Shown: positions 9,717 through 22,200 of the stretch, piece after piece | Position numbering within the stretch: position 1 is the stretch's first letter | Layout: every line of letters starts with the position of its first letter | NCBI GenBank assembly: GCA_033085395.1 | Contig: JANQBS010000029.1 | Location: forward strand, 124,001 to 188,000 | DNA length: 64,000 nucleotides | Direction: 5' to 3' | Origin: Xanthoparmelia taractica | Lineage: Eukaryota; Ascomycota; Lecanoromycetes; Lecanorales; Parmeliaceae | Program-made: the position numbers and the translations under genes | Notes under the pieces: model-generated | What the model saw: the letters and a program-made list of their open reading frames with translations, nothing else | Told to the model about the DNA's origin: nothing | Databases searched by the model: none

Positions 9717-10933
9717 ATGTCCAATATAACCCCTACCCTCAATGAGCTCCTCCGAAGACACAATACCCACTGCAACCGGCACCCTCTCACCCGCTCCACC
9801 ACCCACGATGAATTCCTCAAAGAAGCCTACAGAATAGTAACTCCCCCCTCTCCTAATCTACCCCCAGTGCCCCCTCCGTCCCACTGATCCTTCTACATAG
9901 AACTCTCACATCGCCTCCCTACACACCTACCTCTTCTCAATCCGCCAAGCCTACCTCTCCACCTCCCCCCCACCCCGCCGCGCCGCGCACCCCCCATCCC
10001 CACGCCTCCCCAACAACCCTCCCCCGCAAGAACCTCCCTACCTCTCCGCCTCCGCCCGCGATGCTATAGACGCCAGTTCCAAGACCGTCCTCCGCGACCT
10101 CAACGCCAGCATCCGGCAACTCGCCTCCGCCGAGCAAATCCGCCGGGACACCGAAGCGCGCGTCGCGTCGAAAAAATATGCCAGGGGTTTGTTGGGGCGA
10201 TGGGCCGCAGGCGGCGGTGGGGAGAAGAGTCCCGAGCAGGCGGTTGAGGAGGCGCGGAGGGAGGTCTTTGCTGTGCATCGGGATAGCGTGTTGTGGTATC
10301 TCGGCAGGAAGTTGGAGGGGGTGGGGGAGGTGCAGAGGTCGATGATGGAGAGGCGGTTGGAGAGGGAGGTGGAGAGGGGGCGGAGCGTGTTGTACAAAGT
10401 GAGGGGGAGCTCGGGTGGGGGGGATTGCTTGGATATGAGTGGAGGTGGCGGTGAGGGGCCGGATGGGCGTGTGAGGGACGAAAAGAGTGAGTATAGGGGT
10501 GGTGGAGGGGTGAATGAGGATGAGAGCCGGAGGGAGATTGAGCAATCATTGAGTCCGGAACAGCTGCAGTTGTTTGCAAGGGAGAATCAGGATATGTTGA
10601 AGCAGTATGAAGATACGTTGGATCAAGTTCGGTCGGTCCTCCCTATCCACTTCTTGCTTCTGATCTCATCCTAATTCACCATCACTTTACAGGACAGCTG
10701 AGCGTTCCATGCTCGAAATATCCGAGTTGCAAACTACCCTGGTTCAGAACCTCGACGTACAGAGCGCCAACATCTCTCAACTAGTCTCCGATTCGTTGTC
10801 CACCACGGAGAACGTTGGCGGTGGGAACAAACAGCTTAAAAAGGCGACGGAGAGGAGAAGTACTGCCAGAATGGTGTTCTGGGCTAGTTGTGGATTGTGT
10901 GGGTTCCTGGTAACATGGGACCTGATATTCTAG
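9717..10933 (+). CDS. UFE1: syntaxin-18 / Ufe1-like ER t-SNARE
   Basis: Exons 9717..9836, 9901..10631, 10693..10933; 363 residues. The N-terminus (NITPTLNELLRRHN, then DEFLKEAYRI and HIASLHTYLFSIRQAYL) matches the syntaxin-18 N-terminal domain. A glycine- and arginine-rich middle follows. The third exon carries the SNARE helix and a single C-terminal membrane span (MVFWASCGLCGFLVTWDLIF) with no lumenal tail. This SNARE receives Golgi-to-ER COPI vesicles and acts in ER membrane fusion. The ATG at 9717 gives the usual N-terminus; an in-frame ATG at 9690 would add nine residues. The donor of intron 2 is GTCGGT, which is unusual, but phase and protein continuity require it. It is followed after 104 bp by the convergent aminotransferase. 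Confidence 0.88.
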
Positions 10934-11037
10934 GGGCATGCAATGGCTGAGGGTATATTCATTTACGCCCATAGAGCAAGGGGAGCAGACAGCAATGATA
11001 CCCGGATTCGACTTCATTTATATGCAATTTCCCACAA

Positions 11038-12473
11038 TTACTCCGTCTCCCTCACGGCCTTGTCGATGGCCTTGGCGGTATACTCGACATTGCCCGTGTT
11101 CAACCCCGCCATACTAATCCTCCCATTCTTCGTCATATATACATGTGCATCATCCTTGACCTTCGCTACCTGCTTTTCAGTCAAGCCTGTGAAGCTGAAC
11201 ATGCCAATCTGATCGGTGATATGCTTCCAGCTGCCTTCTTTCCCATTCAATTCTTCCAACTTCGATCGTAACGCCTTGCGCATGTCGATTATACGACCAG
11301 CCATAGTCCGCAGGTTGGCTTGCCATTCCTTGAACAGTTCCGGGTCGTTCAGGACAAGGCTAGCTATGCGAGCACCATACGCAGGCGGGTTACTGATCTC
11401 GCTGCGTTGTAGGACAGTGAGCTGAGAACCTATGCGGGCGATCGTGCTCTGAGCATCTGGACCGGGGCCTGTGACAAAGTGGAAAGCACCAGTCCGTTCG
11501 GCGTACAGACCAAAATTCTTCGCAAAAGACTGAGCAACACAGAGCTCGAACCCTTCGGAGACGAAATAGCGGACAGCCCAAGCGTCGTTCTCGAGGTCGC
11601 CGGACGCAAACCCTTGGTATGCGCAATCAAAGAAGGGGAAATGTTTCTTTGCTCGTACCACTTTTGCGATTTCCTTCCATTGATCCCGGGTTGGGTCGAC
11701 ACCAGTAGGGTTATGGGCACAAGCGTGAAGAAGGATGATGCTGCCTTCGGGAGCTTGCTCGATCGTAGAACGCATGCCATCAAAGTCGAGACCCTTTGTA
11801 CGGGTTGAGAAATAGGGGTATGTCTTGATGGGGAGGCCAACGTTGGAGAAGATCTGGTTGTGATTGGCCCACGTTGGAGAGGAGAAGTAGAGTTGTTTAG
11901 TGTTTTGAGGGTAGAAATGTGCGAGGAAGAGGGCTCCTAGGTGGACAGCACCGGTGCCGGAGATGGTTTGGAGTGACACAACCTGCGACGAGCATTATTA
12001 GCTCAAGTCAGGTGGAGGTGAAGTCTGGAGGTGTACCCGCTTGTCCTTTATGGCGGGGCTGTCTGCTCCTAGGATGAGCTTCTGGGCTGCCGTGGTGAAG
12101 TCGGCAAGACCAGTGATTGGCAGATATTCGTGATTCAGCTTGGGGTCCTTGTGAAGTAATTCCTCGGCCTGAGAGAACCGTGAGCCCGGGAAGTCACCTG
12201 AGATCGATGCTGTTATATGAAATTTACCTTCTTAACCACAGGAAGCACCCATGGTTGTGCGTTGTTGTCCCGGTATGCTCCAATACCCAAATCAACCTTC
12301 TTGTCAAAGTCATCTTTCTTATAGGCAGCCATTAATCCGAATAGCGGGTCTTCTGGCGCCAGCGGCACAATGCCATCGTGGAAGACGGTAGGATTGCAAC
12401 CCTCCATGTTGATCTGGCTCTTGATGTTGGATAGCCGTTTGATGGCTTGTGAAGAAGTGGAGTGTGGGGGCAT
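11038..12473 (-). CDS. aspartate aminotransferase (class I, PLP)
   Basis: Exons 12473..12228, 12168..12037, 11982..11038; 440 residues. The family sequence is unmistakable: GIGAYRDNNAQPWVLPVV near the start, SGTGAVHLGA in the cofactor domain, HACAHNPTGVDPT, and SFAKNFGLY with the Schiff-base lysine near residue 281. It interconverts aspartate/2-oxoglutarate and oxaloacetate/glutamate, linking nitrogen metabolism and the malate-aspartate shuttle. The N-terminus has no strong mitochondrial presequence pattern (it contains S/K/R residues but also an acidic stretch soon after), so a cytosolic form is more likely; this is inference. The upstream gap to the MFS gene (12474-12796) holds nothing else. 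Confidence 0.95.
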
Positions 12474-12796
12474 GTTCGGCGATGAGTACTGTAGCCGCGA
12501 AGCGCCGAAGACTTTAAATTACTTTATCCTGCAGTCTGACTCTGCAGCTGCAGCTTCCAAACATCGATCCTTCCCAACATACTCATATATACCTTGGTCC
12601 CCCAAGGCAGAAGTGGTGAGAAGGTTTGAGGAGGTGAAGATTATTAACGCGTGGTCTCGCGCTCTATTGAACCTCGGTCGACGGAAGCTATAACGTGACG
12701 CAACTGCATCATTGGATTGAGTCCTCATAGATTCTACTCCTCCTCTTATCTCGGCAATACAGAAATGCTGAAGAGGATGGAAGAACCAGGTATTTA

Positions 12797-14687
12797 CTAA
12801 TCCTTTTCCGTAGTAACGCCTTCCGGATCGCTCTCCGCTTCTGCCTTTCTTGCCTCCTTCTCCTGCTCCTGCTGTTCAACCCTTACCCTTCTTTGTTCTC
12901 TCCAATGAGGTCCCCATCTGAGCTCGGCCCACAACAAAGGGCTAGTAAAGACAAGTACCGCAGCGATGAAGGTAAAGCACCACCCTCTTCCCATGCTGTC
13001 AATCATTTGAATGATTACCGCAGTACCAGCAGCGCCCATTAAACACCGTACCAGGTTATTCGCTGCTGTAGCCGTCGCGGGGCTCAATGGGTATAAATCC
13101 ACTAACATTGTACTCATGACGTTGAATGATCCCGTTAAACAAAGGCCAATAAGGAAAGACAGGACTAACGGAGCAGAAAGGGGCGCATTCCGTTCAAGGA
13201 CCCATCCCCAGCACAGCATCGCTGCGATACCAAGGTAGAGAGGAATAATAATGATCTGGACACGCGCCTTTTCGATAGGAAAGTTCCGCATGTCATCGCC
13301 CCTGGCCAGGTCGATACGGAAACCAGCGTTTCTTGCTACTCGCTCATAGTTTCGGTCCATCAAGTAGCCGAAGAGTATAGAGGCTATCGAACATCCCACT
13401 CCAAAAGGGATAAAGGTCAATCTTGAGTAGAATTAGCACATGAAAAATCTGCCCATGAGGTAAGGGAACGAACCCGATTTGCAACTCATTAAACCCATAG
13501 ATCTCGGCAAACAGACTAGGCAAGCTGGCGGTTACGTCGTAGAACGCTGTGTAAACTAAGGAGTTATACAGCAACAGCAGACCGACATCTTTCTCAAGGA
13601 TTATGTGCACAGTCTTCAAGGGGTTCGGCCACCGGAGTTTCCTCTTTCCAGCGAGCTCTGCCTGCGCTGCTTCCATTTCTTGACGCGAGACTGTCCGATT
13701 TAGGGCACTATTATGTTCAATCCTGCGAGTCCTTAGATAGTTGAGCAAAGACATGTTCCACCCTTGAGGCGGGATCGAGCCATTGCCGACGACATTTCGA
13801 CCAGTCTCTGGAAAAGTTACGAGAAGAGGAATCAAGTAGATGGCAGCTAGGATCGTCAAAAACCAGAAAAGCCACCTCCAGCCTAGGAATTGAGCCAGGA
13901 TCCCGCCAATGACTGGGGCCAAAGCTGGCGCCGCCATAGGACCGAATTGAGCGATTCCTGTGAAAGGTCAGTCACTGGCTGGGCACTACACTGAAACACC
14001 GTACCCATGAACTTGCCCCTCTCCCCACTTGAAGCAATGTCGGCGACAACGCCATTGCCCAGTGCCACTGTTCCACTGCTACCAGTGCTCTGCAAGCACC
14101 GTAATACCAGCAAAGCGGCGTAATTATTCTGCAAGGCAAGCCCAATGTTTGCGCCTAGCTGGAGCGTCAGCATGAACCCATGGGAATGGATGGTGCAGCT
14201 TCATACCTATGTATATGATGAACCCTAATATATATGCGGGTCGTCTACCCGTCATGTCAGCCAAGTCTCCAAAAACCGTAGGCGCCAGTCCCTGGAAAAT
14301 CATATAAGACGTCAAAGTCAGATTGATAAGCCCATTTGAAACTTTGAGGTCTTGCGATAGAGCGTTGAGAGCAGGGAAGTATATATTGGCGGATAGTGGG
14401 GAGAAGAAGCCTGCACAGGCCACCATGAAGATTATGAATTTCCGCTGGCGATCACTGAACACAGAGTACGCCGGTGCTGAAGGGAGTTGATGCAAAGCTT
14501 CGAGGTCATCAGTGGCTCTCTCTGCAGATGCATCTTCCGCAAATGGGATTGCCTCGTTGTGATTGACAAGCCCATCTGGCTCTACTGATCTCTCAACAAA
14601 ATCTTCATGTGGCGATCCGGAGGACTGAGTCCTCTTGGCAGCAATGGCGCTTCCAGGGAAGTCCGGATTGCGTGCAGAGGGGCCCAT
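12797..14687 (-). CDS. MFS drug:H+ antiporter, DHA1 family (Qdr/Aqr-like)
   Basis: Exons 14687..14207, 14154..14005, 13957..13474, 13421..12797; 579 residues. About 90 hydrophilic N-terminal residues precede twelve hydrophobic segments. Between TM2 and TM3 is the MFS signature DLADMTGRRPAYILG, and the TM5 region has the antiporter-type PALAPVIGGILAQ. A charged cytoplasmic tail rich in Q, E and K ends the protein. The family exports small molecules and weak acids at the plasma membrane; the substrate here cannot be read from sequence. It most resembles fungal Qdr1/Aqr1-type transporters. The donors of introns 2 and 3 (GTACGG, GTTCGT) are off-consensus but give continuous protein. Confidence 0.85.
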
Positions 14688-15305
14688 TGTTCGAGCGACT
14701 CCCTACTGAATGGGTCCTTTACTCACTGAATCCAGGGGTTAGCATTAGGGAAATCGCGTTGATACATGATACCAAGATGGACGCCCTTTATACTGAAAGA
14801 GAAGGTACGGGCTAATGCCAATGACGTGCTCTTCTTGATATTATGTATCGCCGGAATCCCCAGCACGAGATACCGATTTCATGCAGGGTCTCCGGGCGCT
14901 AGCGGCATTAAGCCTTATCTCCTCTCACCTTTCCCGATGCGTATATGACTTGCATGTCTACCTTTGAGACCCAATTCCGGCGTTCCTTCCATCAATCGAA
15001 GCATCCTGTCCATAGCTGAAGGAAAATCAAAAATTTAGAGCTATGTTGTGCTCTGAGTGTAACATGTGCGAGAACCCACTGCCAAAATGATCGATGAAAC
15101 TCGGTGTAAGGATCAAGTGCGAAGGTAACGGGGAAGAGCATGAGACAGAAGGTGCCAGGAGTGAATCTGTTAATTGGAGCAATGGACTTCACTTTTTAAA
15201 AGGCTTATATCAGTATCCATAATCACCAAGGTAATCTGACCTTGAACGCACAGCAACCAGGTGGTTCGAAGCCACGGACTTACTGTTAGTCAAGCCCGAA
15301 TTGGA
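14688..15305. other. intergenic interval, 618 bp
   Basis: Lies between the MFS start and the 3' end of beta adaptin, so it holds the transporter promoter. No gene, RNA or repeat is evident. Confidence 0.5.
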
Positions 15306-17646
15306 CTATAGCAGCAGCAGATCCCCATTCTCTCCTCCAATCTGCGGCTGATACACCTGCTGAGGGTTATTCTGATTTACTACGTACTGTCGTTCACCAG
15401 CTGCGCCTGCCGTGGGACTGCCTCCAAAGCCCTCATCCCCTCCAAGTTCCATGGAACCCATGCCAGTATTCAGGCTCTGGAAGTAGACATCCGCAGCATT
15501 GATGGCAGCCGAGAGATTGGCTCTGCCAGTCTCGCCTCCGTGGCGTGTCGAAGGCGGTGGCTCAGAACCGTTCATGACCGAGGGTAAGGACTTCTGTGCT
15601 TCCATTGCGATCACGGTGGGCAGGGTATGCTTCTGTAAGGCCGGGCTGTCAATGAGCCTCCTTTGGCGCGCATATCGGAATACCTGTTGCACGGGCTTGA
15701 GGTAGACAGTGGCGAGCGTCCCAACGTTGAGGCACATTTCTTCCAGGGTTGCAGGGTCCAGTTTCTCTGATTCGGCTGTGATTGCAGGCTTGGGACCCGT
15801 GACCACCTGCTTTGCAAGCGTTGGATCTGTGGAGAGCAGTCGCCAGTACATATAGCCTCGATCACGGAGGTCAGGATTGTCCGTCTCCTCGGTTGCCCAT
15901 TTCAGGACCTTGGGTACCAAGTCTTGCCCTTTGGTAGGTCGTTGTATAAAGAGCTTGACAGTGGCTGTAAGCAATGCGAGCTGCACCTCCACCGATTCGT
16001 CTGCAAAGGAAAAGAGGAAATCGTCCAGCAGAACGTCCGAATTCTCAATTCGATCTGCATATTCACCAATCACCCAGATCATAGCTGCTTTGGCCTCAGG
16101 CTCATCGAGGGAGTCTAGGTTCTCGCAAAGTATTGAAATGATCGACTCGTATCTGTTCGGGTACTTCCTGAATATGTTTTTTATTACAACTGTTGCCTCT
16201 TGCACGATATAGGAAACCTTGGTAGCTACAAGCTCAAGGAGTGAATCTATACAATCTTGCGCTGCTGGCTCGATCTTAATGGCCAATTTTCCAATCGCGC
16301 GCACTGATTTCCGAACAAAATGCACATCGATCTCAGTGGCGTATCTCAGAAAGATGTCAGCCGTTGACAACCTGAGAATTTCAAGCAGGGGACGCCTACT
16401 CTCGCAGCTCAGTCAGAACCTCTCGGATGTTCTTTTCTGTTGCCAACATGAATATCAACTCGAGCTTTGTGACTTTGACATAAATGGGATCGTTGTATTT
16501 GCAAAAGAACACTCGAATATCGTTTCTCAACACTTCCGGTCTCCGCTGAAGTATCAACAAGGCGTTTCGTAATCCGAGATATTGGATTTCTGGCCCTTTC
16601 GCCAACAGCGTCACCAGTGGTGGAGACAGCTTCCGACAGAGACCAGATATTTGCTTTTCATCGGCGATGTAGTTCATAAGATAGAGAATGACTCGGGTAC
16701 AGGTTAGTACAACAGCTGAATTAGAATGCGATAATCGAGGGGTGACTCGTTCCGCTAGAAGAAGTGCTTCGGAAGTGTCTTGCGGCACGTATGACATCAA
16801 GGCCTCCAATATATAAGTTTGGCCCCATCTGTACTGTCGTTAGCTTCGAATGCACAAGGCCAGAATACACGAAGCATACTCTGAACAGTCCGGCAAGATC
16901 TGAACGATTTTTGAAGCACTGGTATAGTCAATAGTAAGCTTGATGGTCTCACTCCTTTCCCAAATGTCCATCAATGCCGCTAGCGCGCTGGAAACGACCG
17001 TAGGGTTGTCATCTCTTAGCATGCCATTAAGTCTGTCTATCAAATCTGATGCTTCGACAAGGTTCTTGTCGTGATCGTAAAGTTTGGCTACACAAAAGGC
17101 TGCTGTCTTCCGCACATAAGGATCTGGGTCTTTCAGCAGCCCTTTTAGAGGTGGGACAGTAGCTTCGACGAATTCGCGGACGTGAATGTAAGACATGGTT
17201 CGGAGAGCGAGCGCTCGTATTAATGGGTTTGAGTCTTCCATATCCTGAAGAATGGATTGTCAGAGCGTACAACGACGGCGCCTTAATAAGTAGAGCTTAC
17301 GAGCACAAGGACAGGCAGAGCTTTCATCGCCACCTCTGGTTTCATGCGAGCATAATTGACCAAAAAGAGAAAGCACCTGTACAACCTCTTAACCCTCAGC
17401 TGTGCGAGGAGGACTTCACGCATACATTTTCTTGATTTCTAAGCTTGGAATCTGCATACATCCAACGACGTCGGGAAACAGAGCCACCATGTCATTGTTG
17501 CTCATGGTCATGTTGGCCACGATCTTCTTGAGGGCAATCTTCTTGGCAGAATTGTTCTTGTCCTTCTTACCACCGCTGTTGAGCTCCAATCGCAGCTCCG
17601 CAACCTTTCCCTGAAACATAGTCTGGTCAGCGAAGTCCCACGGCAT
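15306..17646 (-). CDS. AP-complex beta adaptin (AP-1/AP-2 beta, Apl2-like)
   Basis: Exons 17646..17426, 17376..17301, 17244..16880, 16828..16400, 16344..15306; 709 residues. The whole protein is the HEAT-repeat trunk of clathrin adaptor beta subunits: KIVANMTMSNNDM, NPLIRALALRTMSYI, DPYVRKTAAFCVAKLYD, KYNDPIYVKVTKLELIF, EYATEIDVHFVRK and MIWVIGEYADRI. After the trunk there is only a short proline/glycine-rich tail ending in GDLLLL, so the C-terminal appendage (ear) of animal beta subunits is absent, as in yeast. It builds clathrin coats for trans-Golgi/endosome or plasma-membrane sorting. I cannot separate AP-1 from AP-2 by eye; AP-1 is the likelier guess. Start chosen at the ATG heading MPWDFADQ, the only ATG in frame before the conserved region. 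Confidence 0.9.
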
Positions 17647-18222
17647 TTTAATCCAAGATGTAGATTCGGTTGGACTCAAAGGATGGGCAACATGCCGGTG
17701 CTATTTTCCATTTTGACGGCTAAGAACAAGGCTATGGATGAGAAATATATGTGTTTTGTGGGGGTCTGGGATAGGCCCAATCGACCTTTTGGGAACCAAA
17801 CGGAAGAAACATCACAGGAGAGCAGCGAAGGCAAGAGTTGAAGAGGTCAGTCCTCTACTGATCGTCCTGAAAAGTCACCTACTCTTGCAAAAAGTTTTGC
17901 GTCTCCTCCGCTGGCCGCCATTGTAAAGACCTCGTGTAATAAACGTGCGGCAACCCCGATATTACGGCTCCTGGATATCTCTAGTCCGGCTTTACAACAC
18001 AATCAACAACTCAATGATTTGAACACAATTGACCAGACGGTTGCTTCTTGCTCAGATTATGGGTATCACTGGCGTCAGAATGAAAAGAAGTAAACGGACA
18101 TGCTCAATTGATTCCTCTTTTGGCAGCAGCGGGTAGGGCTGACGGTCTCATCTGCAATCCATGCCGTTGATAATCACTATCTCCTTCTCGTCGTTCTCTT
18201 CATCAACCAAGCATTAGCTACC
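17647..18222. promoter_or_regulatory. divergent promoter region, beta adaptin / EMC4
   Basis: 576 bp between two divergent ATGs. It must carry both promoters. No specific site can be supported. Confidence 0.4.
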
Positions 18223-18848
18223 ATGGCACAAGAATCCCCATCAAATCCTCCGCCATTTCCCCAATGGGCCATAGATCTCAACTCTCCTCACAGGTCCAAG
18301 CCGAAGAATATCACCGTAGCGAACCCACCAGGCTACACTGAAGGCACAAGCGGCAAGGTACAACCCCTTCTGCACCCATCCCATCTCCTCATAACCTGGA
18401 ATAACGGAAATGGTAGCGTACCGCCGGCTCCTCCAAGACCCCAGCCCGCCGACCCCCAACCACAGCCGAAACCGACACGCTCAAGCTGAAGAAATCCTGG
18501 GAACTCGCCCTCGCGCCCGCCAAAGCCTTGCCCATGAACGCAATCATGATGTACATGTCCGGCAACTCGCTGCAGATATTCAGCATAATGATGGTCTTCA
18601 TGCTGTTCAAGAACCCCATCACGGGCATCTTCACCACGAACGAAGTGTTCCGGCGGTTCGAATCCGAGGGGACGAGGAAGCAGCTGTGGCTCGTCAAGGC
18701 GTGCTACGTGCTGATGAACTGTGTGGCGCTGGCGTTGGGGGTTTGGAAGGTCAATGGCATGGGGCTGCTGCCGACTACGAGGAGCGACTGGTTGGCTTGG
18801 GAGACGGAGAGGGAGCCGTTGGAGAGGGTCATTTTTGCCTTCAGGTAG
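18223..18848 (+). CDS. EMC4: ER membrane protein complex subunit 4 (EMC4)
   Basis: Exons 18223..18357 and 18417..18848; 188 residues, the usual size. The conserved core LKLKKSWELALAPAK, NAIMMYMSGNSLQIF and FMLFKNPI is clear, followed by a second hydrophobic segment (CYVLMNCVALALGVW). EMC inserts tail-anchored and multipass proteins into the ER membrane; subunit 4 is a small integral subunit. The intron removes a proline-rich linker; its donor GTACAA is unusual but phase 0 at both ends and protein continuity support it. Confidence 0.92.
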
Positions 18849-19258
18849 TGGCGTGGGAAAAATGGGCTAGGCGTTGTGTTTTGCAGTGACTGGGCCCCTT
18901 ATCCCTTTGATACCCCTTGAAAGGTCGCTCAACAGCTGAGGTCTCCATTGAGCACGTTATACCGGTATCTCGTCCAAGCCATGGCTCGGATCAGGTTATA
19001 TGCATTTTTGTCTGGCCCGATCCGCTGAGACCAAGCTACTAATCTCATAGGATCCAGGCGCCGAAACTAATTCATAGAGGCAAGAAGCTCGTGAATTTAT
19101 TCAACACAGCCGGGCAGAGTATTTTCAAAGGACACTCAGAGCATTAGCAATCAGTAAAGAGAGGAACGGCTTGTCTTTACGCTAGGCTGAACGAGATGCC
19201 ATCATCTGAGACGGCTTGACTCGAGATATGCGATAGGAACTTATGGGTGATCTGGTAT
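18849..19258. other. 3' intergenic interval, 410 bp
   Basis: Convergent 3' ends of EMC4 and BBC1. No further feature seen. Confidence 0.5.
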
Positions 19259-22200
19259 CTAATTCCAACCAACCCAGTTTCTTGCCATGACACGCCAAAC
19301 CTTCACTTCACCACTCCTCAGATCACCAAACTTGAAGCTTTCCGGCTTGACTTTCTTACTCTCCCTCCCTTGCTCCCAAGCTCGTACTTTCTTTTTGGTC
19401 CCATCCCAGTCAATCACCACACCGACGTGGTCAGGCTTTCCTACATCGATACTGTATTTCGAGTGCATAGGCCCACGGTGACCTTGAAATTTGGCGTTCC
19501 GGAACGTAACAATATCCCCTGGTCGTATCTCGTCAAACTGCCTTACCGAAGCATTTGCTAGATTTGCATAGACGTTGGCACCATATGCACGCACACCAAC
19601 GGGTGGCAGAGCTTCTGGAAGAGCAGATAGAAGATCAAGGACTAATGCATGAGGAGTGCCGTCACCAACTACCGTTTCCTTCTTGGCGTTTGCGGCTTCT
19701 GCAATCCGAGAGCCGAACCTCGTGTGAGCATTCTCGAGCTGATCTTGCCGCAGGCTTTGTGGAGGGGGCTCGTGACGCTGCTCCAAGCTAGCGTTTACTG
19801 GGTCCCTTGCTTCGAACTGCGCGGTGACCACGGTTTGCGAATAGTCCATGAACAGAACATAGATTATCTTTGTCACAGCTTGTCTACCGCCTCGCCTCGT
19901 GGTGCTGGTCTCTTCAGTCTCGAAGATAAGGTCCCGGCGTTCCTGGAAGACTGGCGGAGGGGTATCAGATCGGGCCCACCATTGGCTATTGTGGCCCAGA
20001 TCGACGTTCCCAGCTATGAAACCTTGTTCCCCAGAAGGCCTCGGAGCATCGGTTGACCTCCGAATGCTGGCGCTAGTCCGTGGCATTTCAATCGACTGTC
20101 GTGGTCCAGATCTCCCAGGAACTGTCATGTTAGGCGAAGAATGGTACTGTGACGTGCTTTGACCTGACAACGCTGGCACAGCCCGCTGAGGTGGAGATGT
20201 CTGAAACATGACCTCCGGCTCTTCAAACCTTGGTGTTATTGGGCCCGCCATCTCGTGCCTATCATCCATCCCGCGTTGTCCAGATGTAGGAGATCTATAT
20301 GTGTCATAATCATCGTTATCATCATCGTAGTCGTTGTTGTATATCTGCTGTTTGGACGGTGGGGGCGGCGGGGGCGCGCCTCGAGGCATATCGGAGGACT
20401 GACGGTGGTTTCTCGAAGGTTGGTTGGGCGGCGGAGGTGGAACAGCACGAGATGCTGTTGACGAACCTGGGCCGAGGGAAGGAAGTCCTGAATGGTGTAG
20501 ACTTGCTTCCTGGGTCACCGAATCGTCTTCAAGACTCGAGACCCGTGCGTGCGACTTGAGCGCATCCTTGTGCGTCGCACTAGAGGCTATGTCGGTATCA
20601 TAGTCACCTTCATATTCAGTAACTTCTTCGTCGCTCTCTTCGGATGCCTTGGTTCTGGGAATTGAAGGTGTAATTCTGGAATCTCCTGTAGGAGCTCTCG
20701 CCACAGGAGGATTATTAGGAGGTGGCGGCGGCGGTGCTCGAGTCTGAGGTGCATATGGCATTGCGGGGCTCGACCCCGGTATAGGCGGGACTCGACTACT
20801 TCTCTTTGAAGGATCCGGAGGAGATCTTGGTGATGTAGGAGACATCTCCGTGGATTGCATTGGTGGACTTCGTCCCGTATAGTCCAATGGTCGAGATTGA
20901 GGCGCAGGAGGCCGGCTTGGTAAAGATGGAGGGGGGCCGGCGGAAGGGACCAGCGGTGGATCTTCCTCACTGAGAGGTTGTGAGCTATCCGTTCCAGGAT
21001 GTAACCTCAGGGAGCTTCTTTTGTGTAAGGATATCTCATCATCAGACTCGGAACCCTCGCTCGGCGACATGAGCTGGCTTGGAGGTGGCCGGGAATCGGG
21101 TCTCGCTAGAAGGAGTCAACTATCAATCCTCAATATACCTTCACGTCCAACACTCACGTTCGCTGGGGGGGGGCGGGACCGGTCGTTCAGTAGGCAAAGG
21201 GGGGGGAGCTCCTCTACTTTTACCGGGTGGGGCGGGAACAGGGCGATCTGAAGGATGTCAAACCATTTTACATTGAGCAAGCCAGTAGGTAAGAGCTTAC
21301 CTTGGGGCACAGGTGGAGGTGCAGGTCGCTTCACAGATCTCCTTGGCGTAGGTATTGGGTCCTCCGTCACATCCTCAACATCAGGCATATCTTCAGGCTC
21401 TCGTCCCTGTATTACAGGCCTGGGCTCGTACGCGTCTTCTTTACTCACTTCTGGTTCAGTACCGTGTTGCTCTGGGCTTCGACCCTTTTGAAGGCCAGGC
21501 ATAGACATGATCGGCACAGGTGGTGCTCTAGAGCTCGAGCCATCATCAGCTTGCGTGGACACTGAGTTGCCTGACATGTTTCTTTCGCTTGATGCCGTTC
21601 CTCGTTTTGTAGGGGCTCTGGGAGCCATGCCACCTGGTGGACCAAACATTCCTGCCATTCCCATGCCGCCGCTCATCTTGGCCATGCGCTCTCGAATCTC
21701 CATTCTTCGTTTTACCTCCGGGTCCATGTCCTCGTGTTCCTCTTCTTCAACATCATCCTCATCAGCATTATCTTCTTCGTCTCCGATGTCCTCTTCTCGA
21801 AGCGGCGCTTGTGAACGTATCTGGGGCGGGATTACAGTCTTGTTTCTTGGGATTTCATCGTTATCATCCCGGCCCGTAGAAAGGTCTTCACCTTCCTCCG
21901 TATCTCCTGTACCAGACTGGTCGGCATCGTTCGGATCGCTTATCATGTCTCGCGACGCAACAGCGGTTGGGCTTGCTACAGGAGTGGCCTCCTGAGACTT
22001 GGGAGTTTTAGCATGGCGTGCTCCAGAAGAAAAAGCATCGCGGGACGCTTCGATTGGTCTGTTGCCCGTGGTCTCAACACTGTTCATTTCTACAAGATAT
22101 TCGCCTTCATCGTCTGCGCCTGCACCAGTTTCTTGAGACTCTACTTGCTTCTTCATGGGGCGTTTTGGCTTCTCTTTCTTTTGACTGGCTTCTGCTTGTC

